This document shows, one piece after another, positions 24,784-33,466 of a stretch of 64,000 nucleotides of DNA. Below the pieces are notes generated by a model. It saw nothing but the letters and a program-made list of their open reading frames with translations. It did no database searches and was not told where the DNA came from. The position numbers and the translations under genes are program-made. The stretch comes from Ruminococcus sp. UBA4275. GTDB taxonomy: Bacteria; Bacillota; Clostridia; Oscillospirales; Ruminococcaceae. The stretch is from contig DGVV01000133.1 in assembly GCA_002395085.1 (NCBI GenBank), forward strand, positions 1 to 64,000. Reading direction: 5' to 3'. The first letter of the stretch is position 1, and the number at the start of each line of letters is the position of its first letter.

Positions 24784-25045
24784 ATATCACAAGTCCTTCA
24801 GGCAGGATTTCAAACGGATGAAAAAACAGGGCGCGGATATCGGGCGGCTCGAAGCAGTGCTCAGAATCCTCGCGGATGAGCAGCCGCTTCCGGAGGAATA
24901 TCTCGATCATCCGCTGCGCGGGAATTATGCCGGATACCGTGAATGTCACATTACACCGGACTGGCTGCTTATCTACAAAACTGAGCAAAATGAACTGCTG
25001 CTGATTCTGCACCGCACCGGTTCACACAGCGATTTGTTCCGATGA
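24770..25045 (+). CDS. YafQ-family mRNA interferase toxin
   Basis: 91 residues of the RelE/YafQ fold: MLTIKYHKSFRQDFKRMKKQG start, LPEEYLDHPLRGNYAGYRECHI, then DWLLIYKTE and an RTGSHSDLF end. The conserved HxLxGxxxGxRExHI and HxxxF-type end are those of YafQ toxins, in which the terminal His is part of the active site; here it is the GSHSDLF His. It would cleave ribosome-bound mRNA. The pair likely stabilises the prophage or affects superinfection. Confidence 0.88.
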   Translation: MLTIKYHKSFRQDFKRMKKQGADIGRLEAVLRILADEQPLPEEYLDHPLRGNYAGYRECHITPDWLLIYKTEQNELLLILHRTGSHSDLFR

Positions 25046-25047
25046 AT

Positions 25048-25077
25048 GCACTCCGCACCGAAGCGGGGTGCTTTTTT
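25048..25077 (+). terminator. Terminator of the toxin-antitoxin operon
   Basis: The stem GCACTCCGC / GCGGGGTGC (one G-T pair) is followed by TTTTTT, 3 bp after the toxin stop. The T-run overlaps the stop codon of the convergent helicase gene. Confidence 0.88.
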
Positions 25078-26659
25078 ATTCCGGAAAATACGTTGCCGGA
25101 TCCACGCCGGACGGCACACGTTTCCAGCCCTGCGCTGCGATCCGTGCGATCATATTATTCGCTGCTTCAAAGCTCCATGCGCCGACATTCCGGAAGCCGT
25201 AGCGTTCAAGCCGTGCGATCTGTTTTGCAGTCGAAAGACCGTTCTGCTGCCGCTGCGCTGCACTCCGGAGCACCTGCTCTGCCATGCCGGCAGACTGCAC
25301 CTTGTTTGGATCAATGCCGCGGTTTTCAAGCGCCTGCATCTGTGCCTGTGAAGGCGGCTGACACTCCCAGCCGAATGCAGGCTGATAGCTGAGCAGATCG
25401 CGCTGCTGCACGGAAATCGCATATTCCAGCGGGTCAACAAGATTACGCTTGCGCGTCTTAAACTTCTCGAATTGCTTTTTCAGCGCTTCCTCACGTTTTG
25501 CAATGGTTTCTTCTTCGGCGGTCTGCGCCGCTTCTGCCACATCGACGGCAGCGCCCGCATTTTCTGTCAGGTTATCGGTCATCTGTGCAGCAGTATCGGC
25601 ATTGTCGCAGATCAGGTGCGCCGGTCTGCAAAGCTCGTGCCGCTCAGAGTGCCAGAGGAAGTCCAGCAGGAGCAGATGATCCTTGCCGGGTGAAAGCCGC
25701 GTGCCGCGCCCGACCATCTGGCAGTACAGTGCGCGCACCTTTGTAGGCCGCAGCACGATCACGCAATCAACAGACGGACAGTCCCAGCCTTCGGTTAAAA
25801 GCATACTGTTGCAGAGTACATTGTATTTGCCGGATTCAAAATCGCTGAGGATTTCGGCGCGGTCTTCGGAATTGCCGTTGACCTCCGCTGCATGAAATCC
25901 ATTTGCGTTCAGAATCGCACAGAACTTCTGTGATGTAGCGATCAGCGGCAGGAATACAACAGTTTTGCGGTCTGCACAATAGCGCTTCATTTCCTGCGCG
26001 ATCTGTTCAAGGTAAGGATCGAGCGCCGTGCAGATCTCGCCGGGCTTGAAATCTCCCGCCGAAACACCGACCTTTGAAATATCAAGCTTCAGCGGAATTG
26101 TGAGCGCTTTGATCGGGCAGAGATAGCCGTCTTTGATCGCCTGCGGCAGGGTGTACTCATAGGCAAGTGTATCGAATACGCTGCCGATCTCCTTCATGTC
26201 GCCGCGGTCAGGCGTTGCGGTCACACCGAGAATATGCGAATCCGGAAAATGCCCGATCACACGCCGGTAGCTGTCCGATACGGCATGGTGTGCTTCGTCA
26301 ATGATGATGTGCGTGAAGTAATCCGGCGGGAAGCGTTCCAGTCGCTTTTCCTGCATCATCGACTGCACCGAGCCGACAGTAATCCGGAACCATGAGCCGA
26401 TGCAGGTCTGCTCCGCCTTCTCGACAGCACATCCCAGCCCGGTCACTTTGCCGATTTTATCCTGTGCCTGATCGAGAAGTTCGCCGCGGTGCGCGAGGAT
26501 GAGGACGCGCCCGCAAGCGCGGACGCAGTCCTCTGCTGTCGATGCGAATACGACGGTCTTTCCCGTGCCGGTCGGCAGGACGAGCAGCGTGCTTCGGACA
26601 TTCTCCCATTCAGCGAAGACCGCGTCCTTTGCTGCCTGCTGATACGGTCTGAGGTTCAT
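25076..26659 (-). CDS. DEAD/DEAH-box superfamily 2 helicase
   Basis: 527 residues with ordered SF2 motifs: Q-motif region MNLRPYQQAA, Walker A PTGTGKTVV (about 30), Ia AHRGELLDQA, II DEAHH, III TATP, then the second RecA domain with FLPLIATS, EGWDCPS and VI QMVGRGTR. This type (YprA/ResIII-like) is common in phage replication operons. The C-terminal 100 residues contain a Gln/Ala-rich helical segment of unknown role. GGAGGAGG precedes the ATG; it overlaps the DUF669 gene stop. Confidence 0.88.
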   Translation of the reverse strand: MNLRPYQQAAKDAVFAEWENVRSTLLVLPTGTGKTVVFASTAEDCVRACGRVLILAHRGELLDQAQDKIGKVTGLGCAVEKAEQTCIGSWFRITVGSVQSMMQEKRLERFPPDYFTHIIIDEAHHAVSDSYRRVIGHFPDSHILGVTATPDRGDMKEIGSVFDTLAYEYTLPQAIKDGYLCPIKALTIPLKLDISKVGVSAGDFKPGEICTALDPYLEQIAQEMKRYCADRKTVVFLPLIATSQKFCAILNANGFHAAEVNGNSEDRAEILSDFESGKYNVLCNSMLLTEGWDCPSVDCVIVLRPTKVRALYCQMVGRGTRLSPGKDHLLLLDFLWHSERHELCRPAHLICDNADTAAQMTDNLTENAGAAVDVAEAAQTAEEETIAKREEALKKQFEKFKTRKRNLVDPLEYAISVQQRDLLSYQPAFGWECQPPSQAQMQALENRGIDPNKVQSAGMAEQVLRSAAQRQQNGLSTAKQIARLERYGFRNVGAWSFEAANNMIARIAAQGWKRVPSGVDPATYFPE

Positions 26660-27345
26660 CAGTAAATGCCTCCTCCGTAACCGCCGTGATTCGGCTGATA
26701 ACCGCCCTGCGGCTGCCAGCCCTGCGCAGGCGGAGCAGCATAGCCCTGTGCAGGCTGCTGATAACCCTGCGGAGCAGACGGCTGATATGCAGGTTGCTGA
26801 TACGGCTGAGGAGCTGCCATATTGGAAGCAGGCACTGCCTGCGGGACAGGCTCGACATTCGGCTGATCCCACAGCGGATAGAGATATTTCAGATTGTTCG
26901 TCTGATAATCCTGCCCGTCCTTCTGGTAAGTGCGCGGTGCAATGTGACACACACCGCGCCGCCCTGCGATCTCATTCGACCAGTTCGGCTTGATTCTGCC
27001 GCCGCTTTCGACAGTCGCTCTGTCCGCAAGCCCGATGCTTGCGAAAAAGGATGTCATCATTCTGATGCGCCAGTCCTCGTTCAGGAGATAGTAATTCTCC
27101 TTGATTGTCACATCTCCCTGCGGCGAAAACACGCGGAAGGTCACAGTCGCCTTGTTGCAGGCAGGAATTTTACCCTGCCCGTTGTGCCGTCCGCGCTCGA
27201 CCTTTGCAATCTCAAAGCGGTAATCGCCCTCCGGCAGAACCGGATTGTGGTCGCTTTCCTGCGCTGCAAAATCCGCATCCCAGTCCATTGCCTGTCCGCT
27301 GCCCTGCGCATAGCCGTTCTGATAACCGCCATTCTGATAGTCCAT
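26659..27345 (-). CDS. DUF669-family, single-stranded-DNA-binding-like protein
   Basis: 228 residues. Residues about 30-150 match DUF669 (LPEGDYRFEIAKVERGRHN, then KATVTFRVFSP and ENYYL). The last 75 residues are a low-complexity Pro/Gln/Tyr/Gly tail as in SSB proteins, ending GGYGGGIY. DUF669 proteins occur between the Sak4-like ATPase and a helicase in many phages, consistent with ssDNA binding. Its last codon overlaps the helicase start. Confidence 0.8.
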   Translation of the reverse strand: MDYQNGGYQNGYAQGSGQAMDWDADFAAQESDHNPVLPEGDYRFEIAKVERGRHNGQGKIPACNKATVTFRVFSPQGDVTIKENYYLLNEDWRIRMMTSFFASIGLADRATVESGGRIKPNWSNEIAGRRGVCHIAPRTYQKDGQDYQTNNLKYLYPLWDQPNVEPVPQAVPASNMAAPQPYQQPAYQPSAPQGYQQPAQGYAAPPAQGWQPQGGYQPNHGGYGGGIY

Positions 27346-27363
27346 AGTCTGATCTCCTTTCGC

Positions 27364-28482
27364 TTAAAACGGCACATAATCCGGGCAGTTTGCCCGAACC
27401 GCATCCATGACCTGCTGCCAGCTTGCGCAGAGCCACTCGTGATAATCCGCCGGGTAATCCCGCATCGGCATTCCGGCGGGGAAATACCGGAACACTTCGC
27501 TGCTGATTTTCTCGATATGCGCGGGCAGGACATTGTTTGCCTTCATGAGATTTGCCAGCGCATCCGGAATGCCCTGCCAGTCGGCGCCGAGGCTTTCAAT
27601 GGGCTCAAAGTCATTCAGATCACCGGGGGTGAGCGGTTCCGCTGACGGTGCAGCAGACTGCGGGGGCGGAGCGGGTACATTGATCGTTTCTGTCGGGATA
27701 CCGGCATCCTGTGCGCGCTGCATGATCTGATCGGCAGGCGCCGCAAACAGATGCGCAACCGCGCCGTAGCTGAGCGGCATCATATCCGGCAGACCGAAGC
27801 GGTTTTTCGCGTCCCACCATGCGGATTTTGTTGCATACATCACACGCTGCACAGATGTTGCCTTGTGAATTTTGCCCTTGTCATCCGCCGCCATGACCTG
27901 CGTCTTGAATGCGAGAAACAGCGTCATGTCCGACCACTCCTTCAGGAGCGGCGCGATCTTGTTCGTGGTCTTGTTGCCGAGCTTCAGCTCCCAGTGATCG
28001 AATTCGTCGATTTCCTCCGGCAAGCTCGTCTTGCGCGAAATCGCGTGGCAGATCAGGATGACATGAATGCCGGCTTTGATGAGCTTGTCCGTGTTTTCAA
28101 GGAACCGCGCGATCAGCTCGCATTCATACTGCCAGCCTTTGCCGTAGTTCAGCCCCTCGATGCCCTTGATATTATGCTCGGTGCAGATCGCCTGCAAGGC
28201 AAGCGATTCCGCCCAGTCAAAGGTGTCGATTGCAACCGCCTTGTAGCCCTTCTGTGCGGCATTTTCACGGATGTAGTCCATCTCGTCGCAGAGCATTGCC
28301 CAGCTTGTCGGCGCGGGCAATCGGCGAACATCCATCTTCGTGGTGCTGCCCTCGCAGTCGATGAACACGATGCCGGGGATTTGGGCGGCAAGCGAGGACT
28401 TGCCGACCCCCTCCTGACCGTACAGCACAGCCTTGATGCCGCTGCCGTACTGGATGCCGTTGATCTCCTCAAAATTTGGCAT
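27364..28482 (-). CDS. RecA-like ATPase of the Sak4/AAA_24 type
   Basis: 372 residues with Walker A YGQEGVGKSSLA near residue 25, PGIVFIDCEGSTTKMDV, Walker B KAVAIDTFDW and a LILICHAIS-type segment (HVILICHAISRKTS). It belongs with phage ssDNA-annealing/recombination ATPases (Sak4-like), usually encoded next to a DUF669/SSB partner, as here. The C-terminal 120 residues are a Pro-rich linker and a small helical region. Likely job: recombination-dependent replication. Confidence 0.8.
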   Translation of the reverse strand: MPNFEEINGIQYGSGIKAVLYGQEGVGKSSLAAQIPGIVFIDCEGSTTKMDVRRLPAPTSWAMLCDEMDYIRENAAQKGYKAVAIDTFDWAESLALQAICTEHNIKGIEGLNYGKGWQYECELIARFLENTDKLIKAGIHVILICHAISRKTSLPEEIDEFDHWELKLGNKTTNKIAPLLKEWSDMTLFLAFKTQVMAADDKGKIHKATSVQRVMYATKSAWWDAKNRFGLPDMMPLSYGAVAHLFAAPADQIMQRAQDAGIPTETINVPAPPPQSAAPSAEPLTPGDLNDFEPIESLGADWQGIPDALANLMKANNVLPAHIEKISSEVFRYFPAGMPMRDYPADYHEWLCASWQQVMDAVRANCPDYVPF

Positions 28483-28485
28483 GAT

Positions 28486-29808
28486 TTACACTCCTTTCGG
28501 TTGATACGGTTTGAACCCTGCCGCCGGCTGATACGGTGCAGGCGGCGGTGTCTGATTGAACGCGGACGCATTCTGCGCCCAACCGTCTTCGATGATGATG
28601 CTGCATTCGTCGCCGGTGCTGACTCTGGCCGCGATTGCCTGCAAGCCCTCTGCTTCGAGCCACTTTCCAAAATCTGCAAGCGTCTGCAAATCCATCTGTT
28701 CGAGCTTATCCAGCAACACAAAACCGCATTCCGGATTCAGGCAGCGCACGATCGCAGCCGCGACACGGAGCTGCTCGGAGCCGCTCATGCAGTCCCACGC
28801 CTTGCCCTGATAGAGAAGCTTTCCGCCCTCGACCGAAAGTCCCGGCAGCGGGAGATTCGCACCGTTCAGCAGCGCACGGCGGTCTTGTCTGATCTTCTCG
28901 ATCTGATCGGTCAGACCGTCATACTGATCCTTGTAATCGGCGGCTTCCTGCTCTGCGGCAGCCTTGCGCTGATTGTCACGGATCTTCGCATTCAGGCGGT
29001 CAATATCGGCAATATTCGCTTCCAGCTCTGCTGTCGATTCGAGCGCGAGTTCTTCCGGCGATTTTGCCGCCTCTGCCTGCTGCATCTGCAAGGCTTCGAG
29101 CCGGGCTTTCAGATCTTCAAGATGCTGTGCGGTACGCATCATCTCAGCGGTGATATTCTTCACGGCAATGTCAATCGACTGCATTTCATGCCGCCACTGC
29201 TGCCGCTGACCGTTCCGTGCAAGAATCGCCTGCTGCTGCGCAATCAGCTCAGCCGCAGAAACGGGCTCGTCCGGCAGATTCTCCCAGTTCGGCAGCTCGG
29301 CAGCAAATTTCGCTTTCTGCTGCTGGATCTGCCCGATCGCTGTGCGCTGATCGTACAGCCGCTTTTCCTCCGCTTCCATTTGTGTGAGCTGTTCTCCGAC
29401 ACCGATGATGCGCAGGAGCGTGTCCGCCTTTTCGCGGTCAGATGCCTGCATGAACTTCGGCAGATCGAGCGCCAGCTCCGAGAGAAAGCTGTCGAGCAGC
29501 TTCTGACCGGCACGGTTGCCCTGCGGATCAATGACCTTGAGGGCGGCATTCTTGCCCTTGCGCTCGACGACAAGCCCGTTTGAGAGCGTGCAGCGGAGCA
29601 TCGGCTCGGTGAGAGCGCCCTCGCGCTGCGCATTGCTCGGCTGATACTTATTGCCGCCCAGAAGCCAGCAGATCGCGTCGATCACCGAGGTCTTGCCCTG
29701 ATTGTTGTTGCCGCCGATGATCGTCAGACCGTTTGCGGCGGGTGTCAGCTGCACCGCACGGATGCGCTTGACATTTTCCAGTTCGAGTGAGTTAATTTTG
29801 ACAGGCAT
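28486..29808 (-). CDS. SbcC/RecF-like ATP-binding protein
   Basis: 440 residues. N-terminal P-loop GGNNNQGKTSVIDAI; a long coiled coil (about 130-300, Ala/Glu/Gln-rich); C-terminal ABC signature CMSGSEQLRVAAAI and Walker B CGFVLLDKLEQMD. This is the AAA_23 SMC-like arrangement with a short coiled coil. No nuclease partner is seen. ATGs at 29817, 29814 and 29808 compete; 29808 has the best spacing to AAAGG. The last 30 residues are Pro/Ala/Gln-rich. Confidence 0.8.
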   Translation of the reverse strand: MPVKINSLELENVKRIRAVQLTPAANGLTIIGGNNNQGKTSVIDAICWLLGGNKYQPSNAQREGALTEPMLRCTLSNGLVVERKGKNAALKVIDPQGNRAGQKLLDSFLSELALDLPKFMQASDREKADTLLRIIGVGEQLTQMEAEEKRLYDQRTAIGQIQQQKAKFAAELPNWENLPDEPVSAAELIAQQQAILARNGQRQQWRHEMQSIDIAVKNITAEMMRTAQHLEDLKARLEALQMQQAEAAKSPEELALESTAELEANIADIDRLNAKIRDNQRKAAAEQEAADYKDQYDGLTDQIEKIRQDRRALLNGANLPLPGLSVEGGKLLYQGKAWDCMSGSEQLRVAAAIVRCLNPECGFVLLDKLEQMDLQTLADFGKWLEAEGLQAIAARVSTGDECSIIIEDGWAQNASAFNQTPPPAPYQPAAGFKPYQPKGV

Positions 29809-29813
29809 TTTCA

Positions 29814-30680
29814 TCATCCTTTCATCGCCTGAATTTTCTGCTCTGCGAATGCGAATGCCGCGTGCATCTTCTCCATGAAGAAATCGTAATTGGCATCACT
29901 CTGATGCTGTGCAATGAACTCCGCAAGCCGGTTGACGGCATCGGCAGCGGCGGTGAGATACGGCTTGAACAGCGCTTTGCTGTCGGTCTGCCAGATCGGC
30001 TCTGTGCCAAGCGCAAGCTGCGTATCAGGCTTTTCGCTGAGCTGCCGCCGGAGCGATCCGATTTCAGCGTTCAGCCGTTCGATTTCCTCGGTGTGATCGA
30101 CAACGGCGGTCTCGATCGGGCGCGATTCCAGTTCTTTGACTTTCGCTTCGAGCTGATGTACCAGCTCGACCTTTTTGTCGATGATGCCCCGCAGCGTCAG
30201 ACGGTTGCGCTCCTTGGCTTCTTCGGCTTCACGGATGGCATCCCGCGCCTGTGCCGCATCTGCTTCGGCGGTTTCTTTTGCCGATTGCAGGGCGGTGATC
30301 TGCTCCCGCAATTCCTTGACAGTCGTCTCGTTGAGGTCTGTGGTCTCCACAATCTCCTTGCGGGTTTCCTCGTCGGTCGTTGTCAACAGATAGAGCTTTT
30401 CAATACCTGCGTGTTTCGACATCGAAACAAATTCCTCCGAAAGGCATTCCGCGATTCGGATGTATTTGAACGCATAAGACCGCTTCATACCGAGCTTTTC
30501 TTCGGTGTACGCCTCAAAGGTATCGTATCCCAGCGCCTTGTAGAGCTTGCTGTCGCGCATCTGCTTGATCGCGGTACACATCCCGTACAGCGACTGATAG
30601 ATTACTTCACCGTAGCCGGTGATCTGCTTGTGCAAGGCTTCCGCCTGCTGCTTTTCGGTCAACATGATTTCCTCGCTCAT
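29814..30680 (-). CDS. Coiled-coil phage protein with DUF3102-like N-terminus
   Basis: 288 residues. Residues 1-110 hold a helical domain (LHKQITGYGEVIYQSLYGMC, then YDTFEAYTEEKLGMKRSYAFKYI) resembling DUF3102-type and other winged-helix-like segments in mobile-element proteins. Residues about 120-215 are coiled coil. The C-terminal part is helical and Ala-rich. Function unknown. It overlaps the neighbouring genes by 4 bp, so it is cotranslated with the ATPase. Confidence 0.65.
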   Translation of the reverse strand: MSEEIMLTEKQQAEALHKQITGYGEVIYQSLYGMCTAIKQMRDSKLYKALGYDTFEAYTEEKLGMKRSYAFKYIRIAECLSEEFVSMSKHAGIEKLYLLTTTDEETRKEIVETTDLNETTVKELREQITALQSAKETAEADAAQARDAIREAEEAKERNRLTLRGIIDKKVELVHQLEAKVKELESRPIETAVVDHTEEIERLNAEIGSLRRQLSEKPDTQLALGTEPIWQTDSKALFKPYLTAAADAVNRLAEFIAQHQSDANYDFFMEKMHAAFAFAEQKIQAMKG

Positions 30681-31960
30681 GCTGTTTTCCTCGCTTTCTG
30701 TTTGCCGAAGATTCCGGCAAGGTATTCGGTATATGCCGCAATCAGCGCCTTGACTGCTGCGGTCGGATTGCAGTTTCTGAGACCGCGCACCTGCACGATC
30801 TTTCCCTCCGTGCTGATCTCCATTGTGTAATATGGGACATCCGGCTTGTCTGCCCTTCGAATGAACATGATGTGCAGCGCACCTTTGGCGTGGCGCTCGG
30901 CATAGCCGCCGACACAGTGATGCAGTGCCTTGCCCTCGTCGATGATCTCCTGCATGCTTTCCGGCTGCCTGATCAGCAGCGCACCGGATGCGAATTCCAG
31001 CGGCTTGCGTTCTTCCATGCGCTGCGTGAGCTGCTCCTGCATCTCCTTGGTCGCGTTATACTTCACGATTGCCGTCAGCCGCGTATACACCGCTTTGAAA
31101 TCATGCGGCATGGAAATCGCCGTATCATGCAGGTCATAATGCAGCTGTTCGCACTGGTCGAGATAATCGCTGTATTCATATTTCAGCACATTATGCTCTT
31201 TGAGATACCGGGAAATGCGCTGCGGCATCAGCCCTGTATCTGCGCAGAAGCGCTGCATCGTCCCGCGTTCATATCCGAACTCCTCCGCGATCATCAGCAG
31301 GTCAGCGGGCTTGACCTTCGGGAAGACCTCCCGCCACATGATGTAGGCTTCATAATGCTTCTCCTTACCCGTGAGCAGCTTGAATTCGTCGCGGTTCAGG
31401 CCGAGCATTTTCAGCAGATTGTTTGACTTCCAGTTAATCAGCTTACTGGTTTCAATGTAGTTTGTGCCGCCGTACCAGCCTGTGCAGCGCGCCGTAATCA
31501 GATGCGCATATCCGGATTTCATCAGGTATTCCACATTCGGATGCTTGCAGTAGAGATGCAGATACTCGAACAGAAGATCCGGCGCTTTGTCATAGCAGCA
31601 GTATTTCACACAGGATTTTTCGACTGCACCCGGATTCAGCACTGTGTAGGAATTGTCAGCATAGCCGTAAACCCGCTGCGAGAACACCGGCTCGCGGAAC
31701 TCTTTGAGGATCTTCCATTTGCCCGTATCGCTCAGGCCGTACCGGACAGAGCCGTCCGCTGCGAACACATAGCGCTGACGCTCTGCAAGCGGATATTTAC
31801 CGGCGCTGTATCTATGGAAGCACCGCACAAACAGTTCATTACCATTTGTCAGCAGCACAGCGAAGTTTCCGGCGCGTTTGCCATCCTTCATCCGGCTCAT
31901 GTACCTTGCCGGGACTTCCGGGAAGCTGTGCAGCAATGCTTCTTTTCTCGCCTGTCTCAT
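30677..31960 (-). CDS. PcfJ-like protein
   Basis: 427 residues. The C-terminal third matches the PcfJ domain: EIIDEGKALHHCVGGYAERH, IMFIRRADKPDVPYYTMEI and VQVRGLRNCNPT. The N-terminal part contains Trp/Tyr-rich blocks (KYCCYDKAPDLLFEYLHLY). PcfJ is named from an enterococcal conjugative plasmid; its role is unknown, but PcfK-PcfJ pairs are recurrent in phages and plasmids, and PcfK lies directly upstream here. Confidence 0.85.
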   Translation of the reverse strand: MRQARKEALLHSFPEVPARYMSRMKDGKRAGNFAVLLTNGNELFVRCFHRYSAGKYPLAERQRYVFAADGSVRYGLSDTGKWKILKEFREPVFSQRVYGYADNSYTVLNPGAVEKSCVKYCCYDKAPDLLFEYLHLYCKHPNVEYLMKSGYAHLITARCTGWYGGTNYIETSKLINWKSNNLLKMLGLNRDEFKLLTGKEKHYEAYIMWREVFPKVKPADLLMIAEEFGYERGTMQRFCADTGLMPQRISRYLKEHNVLKYEYSDYLDQCEQLHYDLHDTAISMPHDFKAVYTRLTAIVKYNATKEMQEQLTQRMEERKPLEFASGALLIRQPESMQEIIDEGKALHHCVGGYAERHAKGALHIMFIRRADKPDVPYYTMEISTEGKIVQVRGLRNCNPTAAVKALIAAYTEYLAGIFGKQKARKTA

Positions 31961-31969
31961 GGCATCACC

Positions 31970-32326
31970 TCAGAAGTCCAGCAGCGAATCAAGCGAGAGC
32001 TGCATCGGTTCGTTCTTGTGCTGCGTGATCGGCGGATCAACCGCGCCGTTATCCCCGCAGAGGTCAATCGTCATGTGAAATCTGACCGCCGCGACCGGGA
32101 AGTAAAACTTGACCGCCCGGCTGTAAACTTCCAGATCGGAAATCGCGCCGCCGATGCCCTTTGTGATCTCAGTCAGGCAGTCGTCAAAGGTTTTGCCGCT
32201 CTGCTCGATTGCCTGTTCAAACTCCGGCTCCTGCCGGCAGAACTCCATGAGCGCATCTGCGGTCGGCTTGGCGATCACCTGCGCGTGCCTGCCTTTCGGC
32301 TTCACATCAAAATAGCTCTTATCCAT
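31970..32326 (-). CDS. PcfK-like protein
   Basis: 118 residues resembling PcfK: KPTADALMEFCRQEPEFEQAI (helical), then CLTEITKGIGGAISDLEVYSRAVKFYFP, and an acidic end with SLDSLLDF. The pairing with PcfJ, whose ATG follows 10 bp after the stop, supports the assignment. Function unknown. The first gene of the block after the 32327-32414 intergenic region, which also holds the plus-strand RNA candidate. Confidence 0.8.
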   Translation of the reverse strand: MDKSYFDVKPKGRHAQVIAKPTADALMEFCRQEPEFEQAIEQSGKTFDDCLTEITKGIGGAISDLEVYSRAVKFYFPVAAVRFHMTIDLCGDNGAVDPPITQHKNEPMQLSLDSLLDF

Positions 32327-32354
32327 TGACTTTTCCCTCCGAATGTGCTACAAT
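32326..32354 (+). promoter_or_regulatory. Plus-strand promoter inside the replication operon
   Basis: TTGACT (32326-32331), 17-bp spacer, TACAAT (32349-32354), on the strand opposite to the lytic genes. It is followed about 60 bp later by a terminator, so it would make a very short RNA. Confidence 0.65.
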
Positions 32355-32360
32355 AGCACT

Positions 32361-32416
32361 GTAAGTATTTTTGCTTGCAGCCGTGTCCGATCTCGTCCAT
32401 CGGATGCGGCTTTTTC
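32361..32416 (+). ncRNA. Candidate 55-nt small RNA ending in an intrinsic terminator
   Basis: From the expected start (about 32361) the RNA is a U-rich 5' single strand of about 19 nt, then a 12-bp stem (GCCGTGTCCGAT 32380-32391 with ATCGGATGCGGC 32399-32410, two G-U pairs) and TTTTTC. No ribosome-binding site or ORF fits. It lies antisense to the end of the DUF3846-like gene and the gap before pcfK. Confidence 0.55.
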
Positions 32417-32714
32417 ATTCGTCGGAGCAGCTCAGAAGCGCCAGATACTGATCCGGTACATCGTCAAACTCGTCATTCGCATCGTCTGCGCCGACGATCA
32501 GCGCGATGCCGAAGACCGCCATGTGTGCGATAAGGCTTGCGAGCTGGTTGTAGGGCTTGCCGTGCTGCTGCCCGTTGGCATCCACGATCATAATACCGCC
32601 GTCCACCAGCCCGATGGTCGAGACATCTCCGCCGAGCAGCTTGCTCCGGAGCGATTTCAGATCTCCGTCCACATCGCACATCGAGACGATGCCAGCGAGT
32701 TTCAGTGCTTTCAT
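32415..32714 (-). CDS. DUF3846-like small phage protein
   Basis: 99 residues: MKALKLAGIVSMCDVDGDLKS, GGIMIVDANGQQHGKPYNQL, then AVFGIALIVGAD and a D-D-V-P-D-Q-Y end, consistent with DUF3846 proteins of gut phages and conjugative elements (from memory). The function is unknown. GGAGGAAGG precedes the ATG at 32714; the stop overlaps the plus-strand terminator of the small-RNA candidate. Confidence 0.75.
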   Translation of the reverse strand: MKALKLAGIVSMCDVDGDLKSLRSKLLGGDVSTIGLVDGGIMIVDANGQQHGKPYNQLASLIAHMAVFGIALIVGADDANDEFDDVPDQYLALLSCSDE

Positions 32715-33100
32715 TGCCTTCCTCCTTCCGCCGCGCGCTCCCACATCTTTGCCCAGCGGTCAGAGTGGAGCTTTTCGAGCAGATCGTTGATGAGATTTCT
32801 GGTAGCATCCGGGATGCAGGGGCATTCCGCCGCCGCAATCATAATGATGTTATGCAGATCGTCCAGCATCTCAATCTGCGCCTGCAAGTGCAGATTCGTG
32901 TCGAATCGCCCGCCGGTGCTGTGCGACCATTCAATGGCGCCGCTTGGATACTGCACAGGATTGTGTGCGGTGAATGTCCATCCCGATTCGATATTGCACA
33001 TGACAGCGCTGCCGCCGCGATTGACGCTCATGCACCGGAATGTTCCGCCGCTCTTGCCGCTGTAGTTCTTATGGGCTTCCAGCGTGATCGGAGTGGTCAT
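32711..33100 (-). CDS. Hypothetical phage protein, 129 aa
   Basis: Starts MTTPITLEAHKNYSGKSGG, followed by a beta-like stretch (FRCMSVNRGGSAVMCNIESGW) and helical QAQIEMLDDLHNIIMIAA. No family recognised. GGAGGCG precedes the ATG at 33100; ATGA overlap with the DUF3846-like gene. Belongs to the early/replication operon. Confidence 0.65.
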   Translation of the reverse strand: MTTPITLEAHKNYSGKSGGTFRCMSVNRGGSAVMCNIESGWTFTAHNPVQYPSGAIEWSHSTGGRFDTNLHLQAQIEMLDDLHNIIMIAAAECPCIPDATRNLINDLLEKLHSDRWAKMWERAAEGGRQ

Positions 33101-33456
33101 GCCTGCGCCTCCTTCATCCACTTTTGCAGCTCTGCAAGCTCCGTGCGCATGGCTTCAAGCTCGCGCTGCTTCATCTTGATGCCTGCAACCGTCAGCTCGA
33201 TCTTCGCCTCAACCGCCGCGATCTTATCCGATACGGCATCCACCACGCTCTGCGGCACTGCCGGAGCAGCTTCCTGATCGCAGGCAAGCGGTGCCTTGCT
33301 CGGATCATCCCAGCGGTGCTTTGCTTCCTGCGCCGAGACCGCCTTGACAACCGTCGGGATGCTGACTTTGTACTCCTCAGCGAGCTTCTTGTAGGTTGCG
33401 CCTTCCTCGGTGTACTTCCGGTACATCCCGGCGGCCTGTTCTTCGGTGATTTTCAT
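33097..33456 (-). CDS. Small protein with resolvase-like helix-turn-helix
   Basis: 119 residues. The N-terminal 40 residues (EQAAGMYRKYTEEGATYKKLA, EYKVSIPTVVKAV) form a helix-turn-helix like those of Hin/resolvase C-termini. Residues about 70-118 are a predicted coiled coil (DAVSDKIAAVEAKIE, RELEAMRTELAEL), suggesting a dimeric DNA-binding protein. No catalytic domain is present. As a small DNA-binding protein in an integrase-carrying element it is one possible recombination directionality factor; this is only conjecture. Confidence 0.65.
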   Translation of the reverse strand: MKITEEQAAGMYRKYTEEGATYKKLAEEYKVSIPTVVKAVSAQEAKHRWDDPSKAPLACDQEAAPAVPQSVVDAVSDKIAAVEAKIELTVAGIKMKQRELEAMRTELAELQKWMKEAQA

Positions 33457-33466
33457 AGTTCCTCCT

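Noticed and set aside
27751..29583. 610-codon plus-strand frame opposite the Sak4-like and SbcC-like genes
   Set aside because: No start signal and no recognisable protein; the minus-strand genes have clear motifs and overlapping starts.
29100..29800. Possible SbcCD nuclease pair with the SMC-like ATPase
   Set aside because: No SbcD-type metallophosphatase gene lies nearby; the ATPase is more likely a stand-alone phage protein.
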